The translations under genes were made by a program, and so were the position numbers. A DNA stretch of 64,000 nucleotides, from assembly GCA_016841525.1 (NCBI GenBank), contig JAENYZ010000001.1:1-64000 (forward strand), read 5' to 3'. The notes under the pieces were generated by a model that was not told the origin of the DNA, did not search any database, and saw only the letters and a program-made list of their open reading frames with translations. This DNA is from Anaerolineaceae bacterium. Lineage in GTDB: Bacteria; Chloroflexota; Anaerolineae; Anaerolineales; Anaerolineaceae. Below, one piece after another: positions 7,088 to 16,268 of this stretch (position 1 is its first letter; each line of letters opens with the position of its first letter).

Positions 7088-9316
7088 ATGACACAAATTG
7101 AAGGAAGCGTTGAAAGAATTACTTACTACAACAAAGAAAATGGTTATACCGTTATCAGGATGCGCCCAAAATCGGGTCAAAATAAGAGAATACCTGGTTT
7201 GAACTTAGACGGTTTGCTAACGGTTGTTGGTAATTTACCTGAACTGTCACCAGGAGAAAACATTCGCCTTGAAGGGGACTATACAACCCACGCTAAACAT
7301 GGACTGCAATTTAAGGCACTAAATTGTGAAAAGCTAACACCAGTTACCAGTACGGCTATCGAAAGATACCTTGGTTCGGGTCTTATCAAAGGGATTGGCC
7401 CCAAGCTGGCAAAACGGATTGTCGATGTTTTCCAGGAACAGACATTGGAAATCATCGAAAATGAGCCGCAAAGATTGAGTGATATTCCAGGGATCGGCGA
7501 GGACAGAACCGCAAAAATTAAATCAGCATGGGATGAACAGCAGAGGGTCAAGGAAATCATGCTTTTTCTGCATGGGCATGGTGTCAGCACAAATTTAGCA
7601 GTAAAGATTTTCAAAACTTATGGAGACCAATCCCTGGATATTCTCAAGGAAAATCCCTATCAACTTGAAGAAGATATCTACGGAGTCGGATTCAAAACAG
7701 CTGACAAATTAGCACAGGATCTGGGATTACCCCAGGATCATCCTTCAAGAATTGAAGCAGGCATCGTTTACGCGATAAACGAATCACTCAATGAGGGACA
7801 TGTCTACCTGCCAGTTGATTTATTGACCCAGAGAGCCTCAGAATTACTCGAGGTGCCCTCAGATTTAGTTGGTTCTGGTTTGGACCGACTTTCAAAGGGG
7901 GATCGGATCAGATCAATCATTAATTTCCATGCTGGAGCAGAACGATCTGCCGGCGGTCCTGTTATTGCCGAGAATTCTATTGAATATGGCGACCAGATTG
8001 TTTATCTTACGCCCTTTTATCACAGTGAAAAAGGTGTGGCAGAAAAAATTAGCGAATTAAACGCCTATTCAGCCGGTCCAAGACAGGGCCAGCTGATTAT
8101 TGAAGGAGAACACCTGTCAGACGAGCAGAAAAAAGCACTCCAAACATCTCTCGTCAACCCTGTTAGCGTAATCACTGGGGGACCGGGCACCGGCAAAACG
8201 ACCTGCTTGAAGGCATTAATTCAATGTATAGAGCGTCAAAATATTCGGTATGCTTTAGCTTCACCTACAGGACGAGCTGCCAAACGCCTTTCAGAAGCCA
8301 CAAGTAGACCTGCCAGCACGATTCACCGGCTGTTAGCTTACGCGCCGGGAACTGGGTACAAGTATCATAAAAAGAACCCCTTAAAAATCGATTTTCTGGT
8401 CATTGACGAAGCTTCAATGCTGGATATCTTGCTGGCACATCATCTTCTGCAAGCGCTGCGTCCAGGAACCCAACTTGTTTTTGTTGGTGATGTGGATCAA
8501 CTACCACCTGTCGGTGCTGGCAATTTGTTAAGAGATATTATAGATAGTAATGCTGTTCCGATTTCTCGATTGACAAAAATCTATCGACAGGCTGAAGATT
8601 CAAAGATCATAACCAATGCGCACCGCATCAACAAAGGTGATTTACCTTCATTTTCTAAAACGACAGCAGGAGATTTTTTCATTTTCCCAGCAGAGAATGA
8701 CGAGGAAGCAGCGGATTGGATCGTTGACCTGCTTTCCGCTCGTATCCCAAACCAATTTAATATGGACCCGGTTGATGATATTCAAGTGTTATCACCTATG
8801 TACAGGGGTAGGGCAGGGGTGAGTTCCCTCAATGAACTTTTACAAAATGCATTGAATCCTGTAGATAAACAAAAATCAGACGTCAAGTTGTTCGGCCAAA
8901 CTTTCAGAGTTGGCGACAAAGTTATGCAGGTTAGAAATAATTATGATAAAGATGTTTTCAATGGTGATATTGGGCAGGTTAGTCAGATCAATAAAATTGA
9001 CCAAAGCTTGTCGATTATTTTTGATAGTGTAAGAAAAGTAAGCTATGATTTTTCAGAACTTGATGAGGTTGTCCTTGCGTATGCAGTATCGGTCCACAAG
9101 TCGCAAGGTTCTGAATTCCCTGCAGTGGTTATGCCTGTGATTACGCAGCACTACATCATGCTGCAGCGGAATTTGATTTACACAGCAATTACCCGCGCTG
9201 AACAACTCTGCATCCTCGTTGGCAATTACAAAGCCCTTAGTATCGCCGTCAGGAACAATAAAATTACGCAAAGAAATTCAAAACTTGCTGAAAGATTAAA
9301 GATGCCGTATCTATAA
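7088..9316 (+). CDS. recD2: RecD2-type ATP-dependent DNA helicase
   Basis: The 742-residue product is a superfamily 1B 5'-3' DNA helicase of the RecD2 type, acting in DNA repair without RecBC. The N-terminal region (GSVERITYYNKENGYTVIRM) is the RecD2-specific OB-like domain. Helix-hairpin-helix segments follow (GIGPKLAKRIVDVF, DIPGIGEDRTAKI, YGVGFKTADKLA). Walker A, GGPGTGKTT, lies near residue 364; motif II is FLVIDEASML; C-terminal motifs include AYAVSVHKSQGSEFP and LIYTAITRAE. Length is normal. The start lacks a ribosome binding site and may be leaderless. Confidence 0.93.
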   Translation: MTQIEGSVERITYYNKENGYTVIRMRPKSGQNKRIPGLNLDGLLTVVGNLPELSPGENIRLEGDYTTHAKHGLQFKALNCEKLTPVTSTAIERYLGSGLIKGIGPKLAKRIVDVFQEQTLEIIENEPQRLSDIPGIGEDRTAKIKSAWDEQQRVKEIMLFLHGHGVSTNLAVKIFKTYGDQSLDILKENPYQLEEDIYGVGFKTADKLAQDLGLPQDHPSRIEAGIVYAINESLNEGHVYLPVDLLTQRASELLEVPSDLVGSGLDRLSKGDRIRSIINFHAGAERSAGGPVIAENSIEYGDQIVYLTPFYHSEKGVAEKISELNAYSAGPRQGQLIIEGEHLSDEQKKALQTSLVNPVSVITGGPGTGKTTCLKALIQCIERQNIRYALASPTGRAAKRLSEATSRPASTIHRLLAYAPGTGYKYHKKNPLKIDFLVIDEASMLDILLAHHLLQALRPGTQLVFVGDVDQLPPVGAGNLLRDIIDSNAVPISRLTKIYRQAEDSKIITNAHRINKGDLPSFSKTTAGDFFIFPAENDEEAADWIVDLLSARIPNQFNMDPVDDIQVLSPMYRGRAGVSSLNELLQNALNPVDKQKSDVKLFGQTFRVGDKVMQVRNNYDKDVFNGDIGQVSQINKIDQSLSIIFDSVRKVSYDFSELDEVVLAYAVSVHKSQGSEFPAVVMPVITQHYIMLQRNLIYTAITRAEQLCILVGNYKALSIAVRNNKITQRNSKLAERLKMPYL

Positions 9317-9433
9317 TGGCGGTTTATTGATTATCAAATTTTCCCCATTATAATTACTCCTGTTCCATATGGATGCAAAGGGTACATGGTAAATTCTATT
9401 CTGTAACGAGCCTGGAATCTAATAATTTTATTT

Positions 9434-12400
9434 ATGTCAATACGTCATCTAATCATTTTAAGTCAGTTAAATCCTCCGGCACCAAACGTCAGGATTCTCC
9501 ATCGGGACCGGATTGAAACGCGTTTGGATCAGGCTTTTAACTACCCATTGACAATCCTGCATGCGGGTACAGGCTATGGTAAAAGTACAGCAGTTATATC
9601 GTTCCTACAAACTCAAGAATCTCCTATTTATTGGTTTACAACCTCGGGTACCGATCGTGATCCAAAATTATTCCTGGCGAAATTGTTTACTGCCTTTAAC
9701 CAGCTTGATAAACCATTAGGAGATGAGGCCCTCCGAATTTTGGATATGCCTGATGCAACTTATCAGGAAGCTCTGATTGCCTTGCTCAATCAAATCTCAA
9801 GGAATATCAAATCGCATACACTTTTTATCCTCGATGATTTTCATCAAGTTAGCGATGTTGAAGAAATAATTGGGTTCATTGATTGGATGATTGAGCGCCT
9901 CCCCCCTGAACTACACATCATTATTTCTTCTCGCTATTATCCAAGCTTTCCGTCGATAAACAAATGGGTAATAAAAGGAAAAGTTCTGGAAATAGATAAA
10001 AGCGACTTAATGTTTACCGAGAAAGAGATCAGGCAGCTGTTCGAGGGTCTATACGGTATTGTTTTGCATGATGAAAGTGTTTCATTGCTGCAAAAAAAGA
10101 CAGAAGGGTGGGCAATTGGACTGCAAGTTGTGTGGAAAACACTGCAAAATCAGCCAAATATCAGCATCGCAAGAATTTTCGATGAAAGCCAACAGTCAAA
10201 AACCGCCTTATTTGAGTACCTTGCAGATGAAATCTTAAGTGGTTTGGACCCGAAAATTCAAAACTTCCTCATTCAAACCTCAATTCTTTCCAAACTCGAT
10301 AGTTCAACCTGTGACTTTCTTTTGAATATCGACAACAGCGATAAATTGCTCACTCAAATTCAGAATGCAGGTCTCTTTATTGAAGAATTAAGGCCCGGTT
10401 TATGGCGTTATCATGAATTATTCCGTGAATTCTTAAACAATCACCTTCAAAGAAGTGAGATTTCTGTAAAAGATTTGCACTTGAAAATTGCCAGTTATTT
10501 CCGTGCACATGAATATTGGGAAGAAGCCATTTTTCATTTACTGATGGCATCAGAATTTCGCCAAGTTAACCAAATCTTGGAAAATATCGGTGAAAAATTG
10601 ATCAATGATGGGCGTCACGAATCGATAAATTACTGGATTTGTGAAATTCCCGAATCAGTCAGAAAAGAATTTCCATACCTGGCGTTCCTACTGGGAGAAG
10701 TCAATCGTTATTTGGAAAAATTTGATGATGCTCTTGAATACTATCACATGGCAGAGCGACTTTATCGCCAAAACAATAATAAACCTGGAATATCGATGGC
10801 GCTTAAAGGACAGGCGCAGGTATTTTTAGATACGATCCGACCGATTAATGCTGATCAACTACTGCAAGATGCGCTGAAATTATTAGATCCAAAAGAGATG
10901 GGGGCTGAAGTATCAGATTTACTGGTACTTATTGCTGAGAATCAACTTAATTTAGGTTTTCCAGATCGTGCGCAAGCTTTTTTGGCGGAAGCAAAGCAAT
11001 TTCGATCAGAATTTGATAGAGAAACCGACTTGATACAGGCTCGGATTCTCCTCAGATCGGGCTGCTTGCAGGAGGGGATCGATTTGTTGAACGCACGTGA
11101 AGCAAATAATCCCAGGTTACCAATTTCACGTCCTCAAAGATTTCATCGGGAAAGTACACTATTACTATCGTTGTTTTATGCCATTATTGGTGAAATCGAT
11201 AAAGCTGAGCAATTTGCTAAACAGGGGATTGAGATCGGAAAAATTCTCCAATCAAAATTTGTCCAATCTGTTGGTTTTATGCGCTTGGGACATGCGATTT
11301 TGCTTCGATCGCAGCAGCCCTTTACACAAGATGGCTTTGAGCTTGCTATGGAGCACTTTCAAACTTCGATTGAGAATGTGGATGTTGTTCGCATTCATGT
11401 GGAACCATTGTGGGGTATGTGCCGTGCATTGGGTTATACCGGTCAAATTGAAAAAGCAGAAGATTTAGCACTCAAGTCACTGGCAATAGCCGAAAAAGCA
11501 GGCGATGAATGGATTGGCATCCTTATACGTCTGTCCCTCGGTGCAGGAGCGGTGCTTGGAGAAAAATTTGACGCGGCACAGGAATATTTAACAACAGCGG
11601 AGGTCACAGCACAAAAGGTAAAGGATCCTTTTACCTTATGTGTTGCAAGAATGTGGTTAGCGGTGAAAGCCTGGAAACAAGGTTACTCAAACACAGCATT
11701 CGGATATCTGGAAAAAATCCTTCCAATTCTCGAAAGTAAAAATTACGATTTCTTATTTGAACGTGAAACATTGTTGGGTTTGAAAGATCCTGAAATGATC
11801 TACCCCTTGTTACTGGCGGCACACGAGAATGGGATTGGAGGGAAGTATATCGAATCCTTGTTAAAGACAAGGAACCTCACCAAAAATTCATACCATCCAG
11901 GGTACACCATCTGGATTCGCACTCTTGGCGGATTCCGAGTTTGGCGTGGTGATCAAGTAATTGACCAACAATCATGGAAACGCGAGAAGGCGCGAGAGCT
12001 GCTTGAATTGCTGGTTCTAAATCGCGAAAGATGGCTCCACCGAGATCAGATAAATGCAATTTTATGGGCTGATACACCTGTGGAAAATGCGGCTAATTAT
12101 CTCAAGGTTGTCTTTAACTCTTTGAATCAGGTTCTAGAGCCCAATAGACCTCGAGGAGCTCAAACTTTCTTTGTGGAGAGACGACAGGAAAGATACAGAT
12201 TAAACCCAAAAGCAAGAATCATCATTGATACAGATCAATTTGTAGAAGCAATTAAAAGCGAGACACTTTCAGCCCTTGAATACGCCCTAAATCTTTACCA
12301 GGGAAAATATTTTGCAGATTGTTTTATCCAGGAATGGTGTGCGATTGAAGAACAATATTACCACCAGCAATATCTGCTTGCTTCAGAAAAATTAATTTCT

Positions 12401-12652
12401 ATTTTATTGGATCAAAAAGCACTTGATAAAGCACTGGATATTACATACCAGGTTTTAAATAAGGATAACCTGTGGGAACCTGCATACCGATCTCAGATGA
12501 AAATATTTCACGAAATGGGGGAATACGCAATGATCCACAAGGTCTTCAGGCAGTGTCAGGAAGTATTCAAACAGCAGTTGGACAGTTTGGTGTCACCATC
12601 GACATTGGCGCTCTACGAAAAAATCACTTCTGGGTTTGAAATAAGTCATTAA
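9434..12652 (+). CDS. MalT-like STAND ATPase with TPRs and C-terminal BTAD (SARP-like) output
   Basis: This 1072-residue protein is a large transcriptional regulator. The N-terminus carries a MalT-type NTPase: Walker A GTGYGKST near residue 48 and Walker B LFILDDFHQV near residue 133. A winged-helix region and a long TPR-like helical array (about residues 370-800) follow. The C-terminus is not a LuxR helix-turn-helix but a SARP-type output: an OmpR-like DNA-binding part (TLGGFRVWRGDQVI to RERWLHRDQINAILW, about residues 825-935) and a BTAD helical domain to the end. Such proteins couple ligand and ATP binding to activation. It lies just upstream of the 12772-24566 block and its direct repeats, and is probably the block's activator. 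Confidence 0.88.
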   Translation: MSIRHLIILSQLNPPAPNVRILHRDRIETRLDQAFNYPLTILHAGTGYGKSTAVISFLQTQESPIYWFTTSGTDRDPKLFLAKLFTAFNQLDKPLGDEALRILDMPDATYQEALIALLNQISRNIKSHTLFILDDFHQVSDVEEIIGFIDWMIERLPPELHIIISSRYYPSFPSINKWVIKGKVLEIDKSDLMFTEKEIRQLFEGLYGIVLHDESVSLLQKKTEGWAIGLQVVWKTLQNQPNISIARIFDESQQSKTALFEYLADEILSGLDPKIQNFLIQTSILSKLDSSTCDFLLNIDNSDKLLTQIQNAGLFIEELRPGLWRYHELFREFLNNHLQRSEISVKDLHLKIASYFRAHEYWEEAIFHLLMASEFRQVNQILENIGEKLINDGRHESINYWICEIPESVRKEFPYLAFLLGEVNRYLEKFDDALEYYHMAERLYRQNNNKPGISMALKGQAQVFLDTIRPINADQLLQDALKLLDPKEMGAEVSDLLVLIAENQLNLGFPDRAQAFLAEAKQFRSEFDRETDLIQARILLRSGCLQEGIDLLNAREANNPRLPISRPQRFHRESTLLLSLFYAIIGEIDKAEQFAKQGIEIGKILQSKFVQSVGFMRLGHAILLRSQQPFTQDGFELAMEHFQTSIENVDVVRIHVEPLWGMCRALGYTGQIEKAEDLALKSLAIAEKAGDEWIGILIRLSLGAGAVLGEKFDAAQEYLTTAEVTAQKVKDPFTLCVARMWLAVKAWKQGYSNTAFGYLEKILPILESKNYDFLFERETLLGLKDPEMIYPLLLAAHENGIGGKYIESLLKTRNLTKNSYHPGYTIWIRTLGGFRVWRGDQVIDQQSWKREKARELLELLVLNRERWLHRDQINAILWADTPVENAANYLKVVFNSLNQVLEPNRPRGAQTFFVERRQERYRLNPKARIIIDTDQFVEAIKSETLSALEYALNLYQGKYFADCFIQEWCAIEEQYYHQQYLLASEKLISILLDQKALDKALDITYQVLNKDNLWEPAYRSQMKIFHEMGEYAMIHKVFRQCQEVFKQQLDSLVSPSTLALYEKITSGFEISH

Positions 12653-12657
12653 ATTTC

Positions 12658-12705
12658 CATTTGTAACCCATTTGTAACGCATTTGTAATTTCCTATTGTT
12701 ATACT
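12658..12705 (+). promoter_or_regulatory. Three 11-bp-period direct repeats and -10 box: candidate SARP/BTAD operator
   Basis: CATTTGTAAC occurs at 12658-12667 and 12669-12678, and CATTTGTAAT at 12680-12689, giving an exact 11-bp period (one helical turn). TATACT follows at 12700-12705. The third repeat sits where a -35 box would be, and no sigma-70 -35 hexamer is present. SARP regulators are known to bind heptamer direct repeats with 11-bp spacing just upstream of the -10. The neighbouring gene encodes a BTAD/SARP-type output domain. The expected transcript start is about 60 bp before the SDR start codon. Confidence 0.65.
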
Positions 12706-12771
12706 GAATTTGTAATTGTTTAAATTTTGTTAACAATAGTATTTGTTCATGCAGAACCAAGGAGAGGAAAA

Positions 12772-13536
12772 ATGCGATTAAAGGATAAGGTTTGTCTGAT
12801 AACTGGTGGCGCGTCTGGTATAGGTAAGGCGACTGCGATTAAATTTGCTTCCGAAGGTGCAAAAGTGATCATTTGCGACGTGGACAAAACAGCCGGACAG
12901 GCATTTGTCGAAGATTTGGGCAATGATTCAGTATTTTATAAAATCAATGTTGTGGATCGGGATGAAGTCCAGGGTTGGATAGATGACGTTGTTAAAAAAT
13001 TCGGACGCATTGATGTGCTTGTCAATAATGCTGGCATTACAAGGGATGGGTTATTTGTAAAATATAAGAACGGCGAATTGGTCAGTCAAATGGACGAGAA
13101 AGATTTCGACCTTGTCATTGCCGTTAATCTCAAAGGTGTTTTCAATTGTACCCAGGCAGTCACCCCTAAGATGATCGAGCAGAGCGGCGGCGTTATTCTT
13201 AATGCCTCCTCAATCGTCGGGCTTTATGGAAATTTTGGCCAGACCAATTATGCTGCTACCAAATTCGGGGTGATCGGCATGACGAAAACCTGGTCACGAG
13301 AATTAGGCAAATTCAACATTAGGGTTAATGCCGTCTGTCCAGGTTTTATTCTGACCGAGATGGTCAAAAAGATGCCCGAAAAAATTCTTGAAGGACTGGC
13401 AGCCAAAACACCATTAGGGCGTATGGGTACCCCTGAAGATGTTGCAAATTTATATGCCTGGCTTGCAAGTGATGAAGCTGCGTATATTCACGGTGCTGCT
13501 ATCAGTATTGATGGTGGAATGGTCCTTGGCACCTGA
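12772..13536 (+). CDS. SDR family oxidoreductase, FabG-like 3-ketoacyl reductase
   Basis: The 254-residue product is a classical short-chain dehydrogenase. The cofactor motif TGGASGIG lies near residue 12, with VLVNNAGIT and the catalytic Asn-Ser-Tyr-Lys set in the middle (NASSIVGLYGNFGQTNYAATK). The C-terminus is IHGAAISIDGGMVLGT. Acidic Asp in VIICDVDKT after beta-strand 2 suggests NAD(H) preference. It likely interconverts 3-hydroxyacyl and 3-oxoacyl thioesters for the neighbouring KAS III-like enzyme and thiolase. The ATG at 12772 is chosen over an earlier in-frame start because AAGGAGAGG lies directly before it. First gene of the block after the direct repeats. Confidence 0.88.
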   Translation: MRLKDKVCLITGGASGIGKATAIKFASEGAKVIICDVDKTAGQAFVEDLGNDSVFYKINVVDRDEVQGWIDDVVKKFGRIDVLVNNAGITRDGLFVKYKNGELVSQMDEKDFDLVIAVNLKGVFNCTQAVTPKMIEQSGGVILNASSIVGLYGNFGQTNYAATKFGVIGMTKTWSRELGKFNIRVNAVCPGFILTEMVKKMPEKILEGLAAKTPLGRMGTPEDVANLYAWLASDEAAYIHGAAISIDGGMVLGT

Positions 13537-13585
13537 TATTTTGTAATAAGTAATTTGACAGAGTAAACAAAGGATTGAGGCATAT

Positions 13586-14593
13586 ATGGAACGACATGCA
13601 AATATTATTGGAACAGGGCGATATGTACCTGAAAATGAAATTTCAAATGAAAAATTTTCTGAGTGGATGGGTGCGATCAGCCCAAAATTAGCAGAGGTTG
13701 TTGGGAAATTTGAAGACAGTTCAAATATCAAGACTCGCTTTTATGCTAATGAAGATACGACGACTTCGGATCTGGCTGTAGAAGCTGCCAAAGATGCAAT
13801 GAAAGATGCGGGAATAACTGCTGATGACGTCGATTTGATCATCCTTGGAACGGATTCCCCGGATTATATTACTCCTGCTACATCTGTTGTTGTTCAGGAA
13901 AAATTAGGCGCGAAAAACGCCGGGACATTTGATGTCGGATGCGCCTGTGCAAGCTTTCCCACTGGTTTAGCACTGGCAGCGGGCTTGATTAAAACCAACC
14001 CTCACCTAAAGAATATTTTAGTCATCGGTGCTTACATGATGCATCGTTTTGCCGACTACAAACACGATGTTATTAGCTTTTTCTATGGCGACGGTGCAGG
14101 TGCAGCAGTTGTTGCTCCAGGTGATGAACCAGGCTTTATTTCTTCAACATTCTTTGCGGATGGCTCCTACTATAAACATTGGGGGATCTATGCGGGTGGT
14201 GCTGCTGAGCCAGCCACGGTCGAAAACGTCAAAAGTGGAAAGACCCAAGTCAAACTTGTGACAGCATTCCCTCCGGAAGTTAATAATGAAGGCTGGCCAA
14301 AACGCATTCGAGAAGTTGCCAGAAACGGCAATTTTGATATTCAAGATATCGATTTTGTAATTTTTACACAGGTTCGCCTGAACAGCATTAAATTGGTGAT
14401 GGAAGAAATTGGTTTGCCCCTGGAAAAGGCTCACTGGATCATGGACAAATGGGGTTACACCGGTTCGGCTTGTTTACCCATGGCTTTTGATGATGCTCGT
14501 AAACTTGGAAAGATTAAATCAGGGGACCTGGTTGTTTTCATAGGATCTGGTGTTGGTTATAACCAGGCTGGTGTCGCCTTCAGAATGCCATAA
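13586..14593 (+). CDS. Divergent KAS III-like (FabH/HMG-CoA synthase superfamily) enzyme lacking His and Asn
   Basis: This 335-residue protein has the FabH thiolase fold, with Cys121 (GCACASF) aligning to the acyl-accepting nucleophile in FDISAACAGF of FabH. Two catalytic residues are changed: HQAN of FabH aligns to TQVR (Thr261 for His), and GNTSAAS aligns to GYTGSAC (Tyr291 for Asn). The C-terminal GSGVGYNQAGVAF glycine region is kept. Without His/Asn, decarboxylative condensation as in FabH is unlikely; acyl transfer, hydrolysis, or a non-decarboxylative Claisen or retro-Claisen reaction are options. It is encoded with a thiolase and a DUF35 protein, as archaeal HMG-CoA synthases can be. 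AGGATTGAGG precedes the ATG. Confidence 0.8.
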   Translation: MERHANIIGTGRYVPENEISNEKFSEWMGAISPKLAEVVGKFEDSSNIKTRFYANEDTTTSDLAVEAAKDAMKDAGITADDVDLIILGTDSPDYITPATSVVVQEKLGAKNAGTFDVGCACASFPTGLALAAGLIKTNPHLKNILVIGAYMMHRFADYKHDVISFFYGDGAGAAVVAPGDEPGFISSTFFADGSYYKHWGIYAGGAAEPATVENVKSGKTQVKLVTAFPPEVNNEGWPKRIREVARNGNFDIQDIDFVIFTQVRLNSIKLVMEEIGLPLEKAHWIMDKWGYTGSACLPMAFDDARKLGKIKSGDLVVFIGSGVGYNQAGVAFRMP

Positions 14594-14613
14594 GAGGGCA
14601 GAGAGAGAATGAT

Positions 14614-15930
14614 ATGGAAATAAAACAAAAATTTGGTGAGAAATACATCACAGCACAAGAAGCAGTTTCGAAAATAAAATCAAACCAAACGATCGGGGTT
14701 GGTATTGCGGGTGCTGAGCCCATTGGTTTATTGACTGCAATGGCTGATGCTGCCAAAAATGTTGAAGATGTACATTTTTGGACCTGTTTGCCCATGCGTG
14801 CATACGATATATTTGAAAAAGCTGAAATGGCTGGTCACATTTTCAATGAAAACTGGTTCTACAGCTACACAGATCGTCAAGTCCACAACGAGGGCAGGGT
14901 ATCCTACATACCCAACAACCTGCATCGTGCTTCCACTGATAAGCTTTATTCCACCAATAATCACCTTGATGTCTTTTGGGGAACAGCAACACCGCCAAAC
15001 AAAGACGGCTATATGTCTCTCTCAATCGGTCTCATTGTACAAAAAGACTTATTGGAATCAGCGGATCTTAAGATCCTGGAAATTAATGAAAACTTGCCAT
15101 TTACATTTGGCGACACCTTAGTACATATATCAGAAGTTGATTATGTCGTTGAAAATCACGTTCCTCTCGTAGAGCTGCCGTCCTCACCTCCAAGCGAAAT
15201 TGAACAACAAATTGGCGGTTACATTGCAGAGCTGATCGAAGATGGATCAACCATTCAATTAGGTATCGGCGGAATACCCAACGCGATTACAGCATTCATC
15301 ATGGAACGAAAAGATTTGGGCATCCATACTGAAATGGTCATCGATGGGATGGTTGATCTCATCAATGCTGGTGTGGTCACCAACCGAAAGAAGACATTAC
15401 ATCCGGGAAAAACAATTGGCGCATTTGCACTGGGAACAAAAAAATTATACGACTACCTCGATAATAACAAAGATGTTGAAATGTACCGTGGGCATTACAC
15501 CAATGATCCTTATATTATCGCTAAGAACAATAAGATGATCAGCGTCAATACGGCACTACAGGTGGATGTGATGGGGCAGGTATGTTCGCAAAGCATTGGC
15601 ACCCGGCAGTTCAGCGGGACTGGTGGTCAGCTTGACACCCACAGAGGTGCGCAAATGTCACTGGGGGGCAGAGGCATCATTGCCCTGAGGTCGACAGCAA
15701 AAAATGGGAGCATTTCTACAATTGTCCCGACTTTAGCACCAGGTGCTGGCGTGACAGTGCCAAGCCAGGATGTTGACACCATCATCACGGAATACGGCGT
15801 GGCAGAATTACGAGGTCGGTGCATTAAAGATCGTATGGAGGCATTAATCCGTATTGCCCATCCAAATTTCCGTGAATGGATTCGCGATGAAGCACATCGA
15901 TTGGGAATTGTCCCAAAAATGCAGTTTTAA
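14614..15930 (+). CDS. Acetyl-CoA hydrolase/transferase family CoA-transferase (4-hydroxybutyrate-type)
   Basis: The 438-residue product belongs to the family of 4-hydroxybutyrate, butyrate and acetate CoA-transferases. Features are GVGIAGAEPIGLL at the start, QLGIGGIPNAITAF in the middle, the segment IHTEMVIDGMVDLINAG carrying the likely catalytic Glu that forms the glutamyl-CoA intermediate, and the C-terminal TEYGVAELRGRC. It would move CoA from acetyl-CoA or another donor to a carboxylic acid, activating the imported substrate. It begins 20 bp after the KAS III-like gene. The exact acid cannot be predicted. Confidence 0.88.
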   Translation: MEIKQKFGEKYITAQEAVSKIKSNQTIGVGIAGAEPIGLLTAMADAAKNVEDVHFWTCLPMRAYDIFEKAEMAGHIFNENWFYSYTDRQVHNEGRVSYIPNNLHRASTDKLYSTNNHLDVFWGTATPPNKDGYMSLSIGLIVQKDLLESADLKILEINENLPFTFGDTLVHISEVDYVVENHVPLVELPSSPPSEIEQQIGGYIAELIEDGSTIQLGIGGIPNAITAFIMERKDLGIHTEMVIDGMVDLINAGVVTNRKKTLHPGKTIGAFALGTKKLYDYLDNNKDVEMYRGHYTNDPYIIAKNNKMISVNTALQVDVMGQVCSQSIGTRQFSGTGGQLDTHRGAQMSLGGRGIIALRSTAKNGSISTIVPTLAPGAGVTVPSQDVDTIITEYGVAELRGRCIKDRMEALIRIAHPNFREWIRDEAHRLGIVPKMQF

Positions 15931-15944
15931 TTTTGGAGGTTGAT

Positions 15945-16259
15945 ATGAGCATTATCACAGGCAAATGGGTACAGGAAAAAGGGCAAGCCTTTGAAGGATT
16001 GTGGTTTGAATTCGAGTCAGACGGCACCTTCGAAGCCGCATATGATCCCATGGTTATTGAATCAGGCGGGACTTATCAGATTGATGGGAACCATATTGAT
16101 ATGGACCAAACTGCACATACCCTTGGCATGATTGGCTTCTTTAGAGGTTTATTTGAAATAAAGAATGAAAAATTATTCATGGCTTTATCTTCTGCCCCTG
16201 GTGGTGATCGCCCTGAAGATTTATCTGATGCCCGTGTCTATATTAAAGAAGAGAATTAA
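15945..16259 (+). CDS. Small beta-rich (lipocalin-like) protein of unknown function
   Basis: I do not recognise a named family for this 104-residue protein. Its pattern (ITGKWVQEKG, LWFEFESDGTFEAAY, GGTYQIDGNHIDMD, LFEIKNEKLFMAL) alternates short beta-strands and turns, as in small lipocalin-like sheets that report fitness of a ligand pocket. The ATG at 15945 is preferred over an upstream TTG because GGAGG lies 5-9 bp before it. It sits between the CoA-transferase and thiolase genes with gaps of 14 and 9 bp, so it is part of the operon and may bind an intermediate or stabilise an enzyme complex. Confidence 0.65.
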   Translation: MSIITGKWVQEKGQAFEGLWFEFESDGTFEAAYDPMVIESGGTYQIDGNHIDMDQTAHTLGMIGFFRGLFEIKNEKLFMALSSAPGGDRPEDLSDARVYIKEEN

Positions 16260-16268
16260 GGAATATTA

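Noticed and set aside
12658-12689. The three ATTTGTAA repeats as a CRISPR or satellite array
   Set aside because: There are only three copies of about 10 bp with 1-bp separation; the period and position fit an operator instead.
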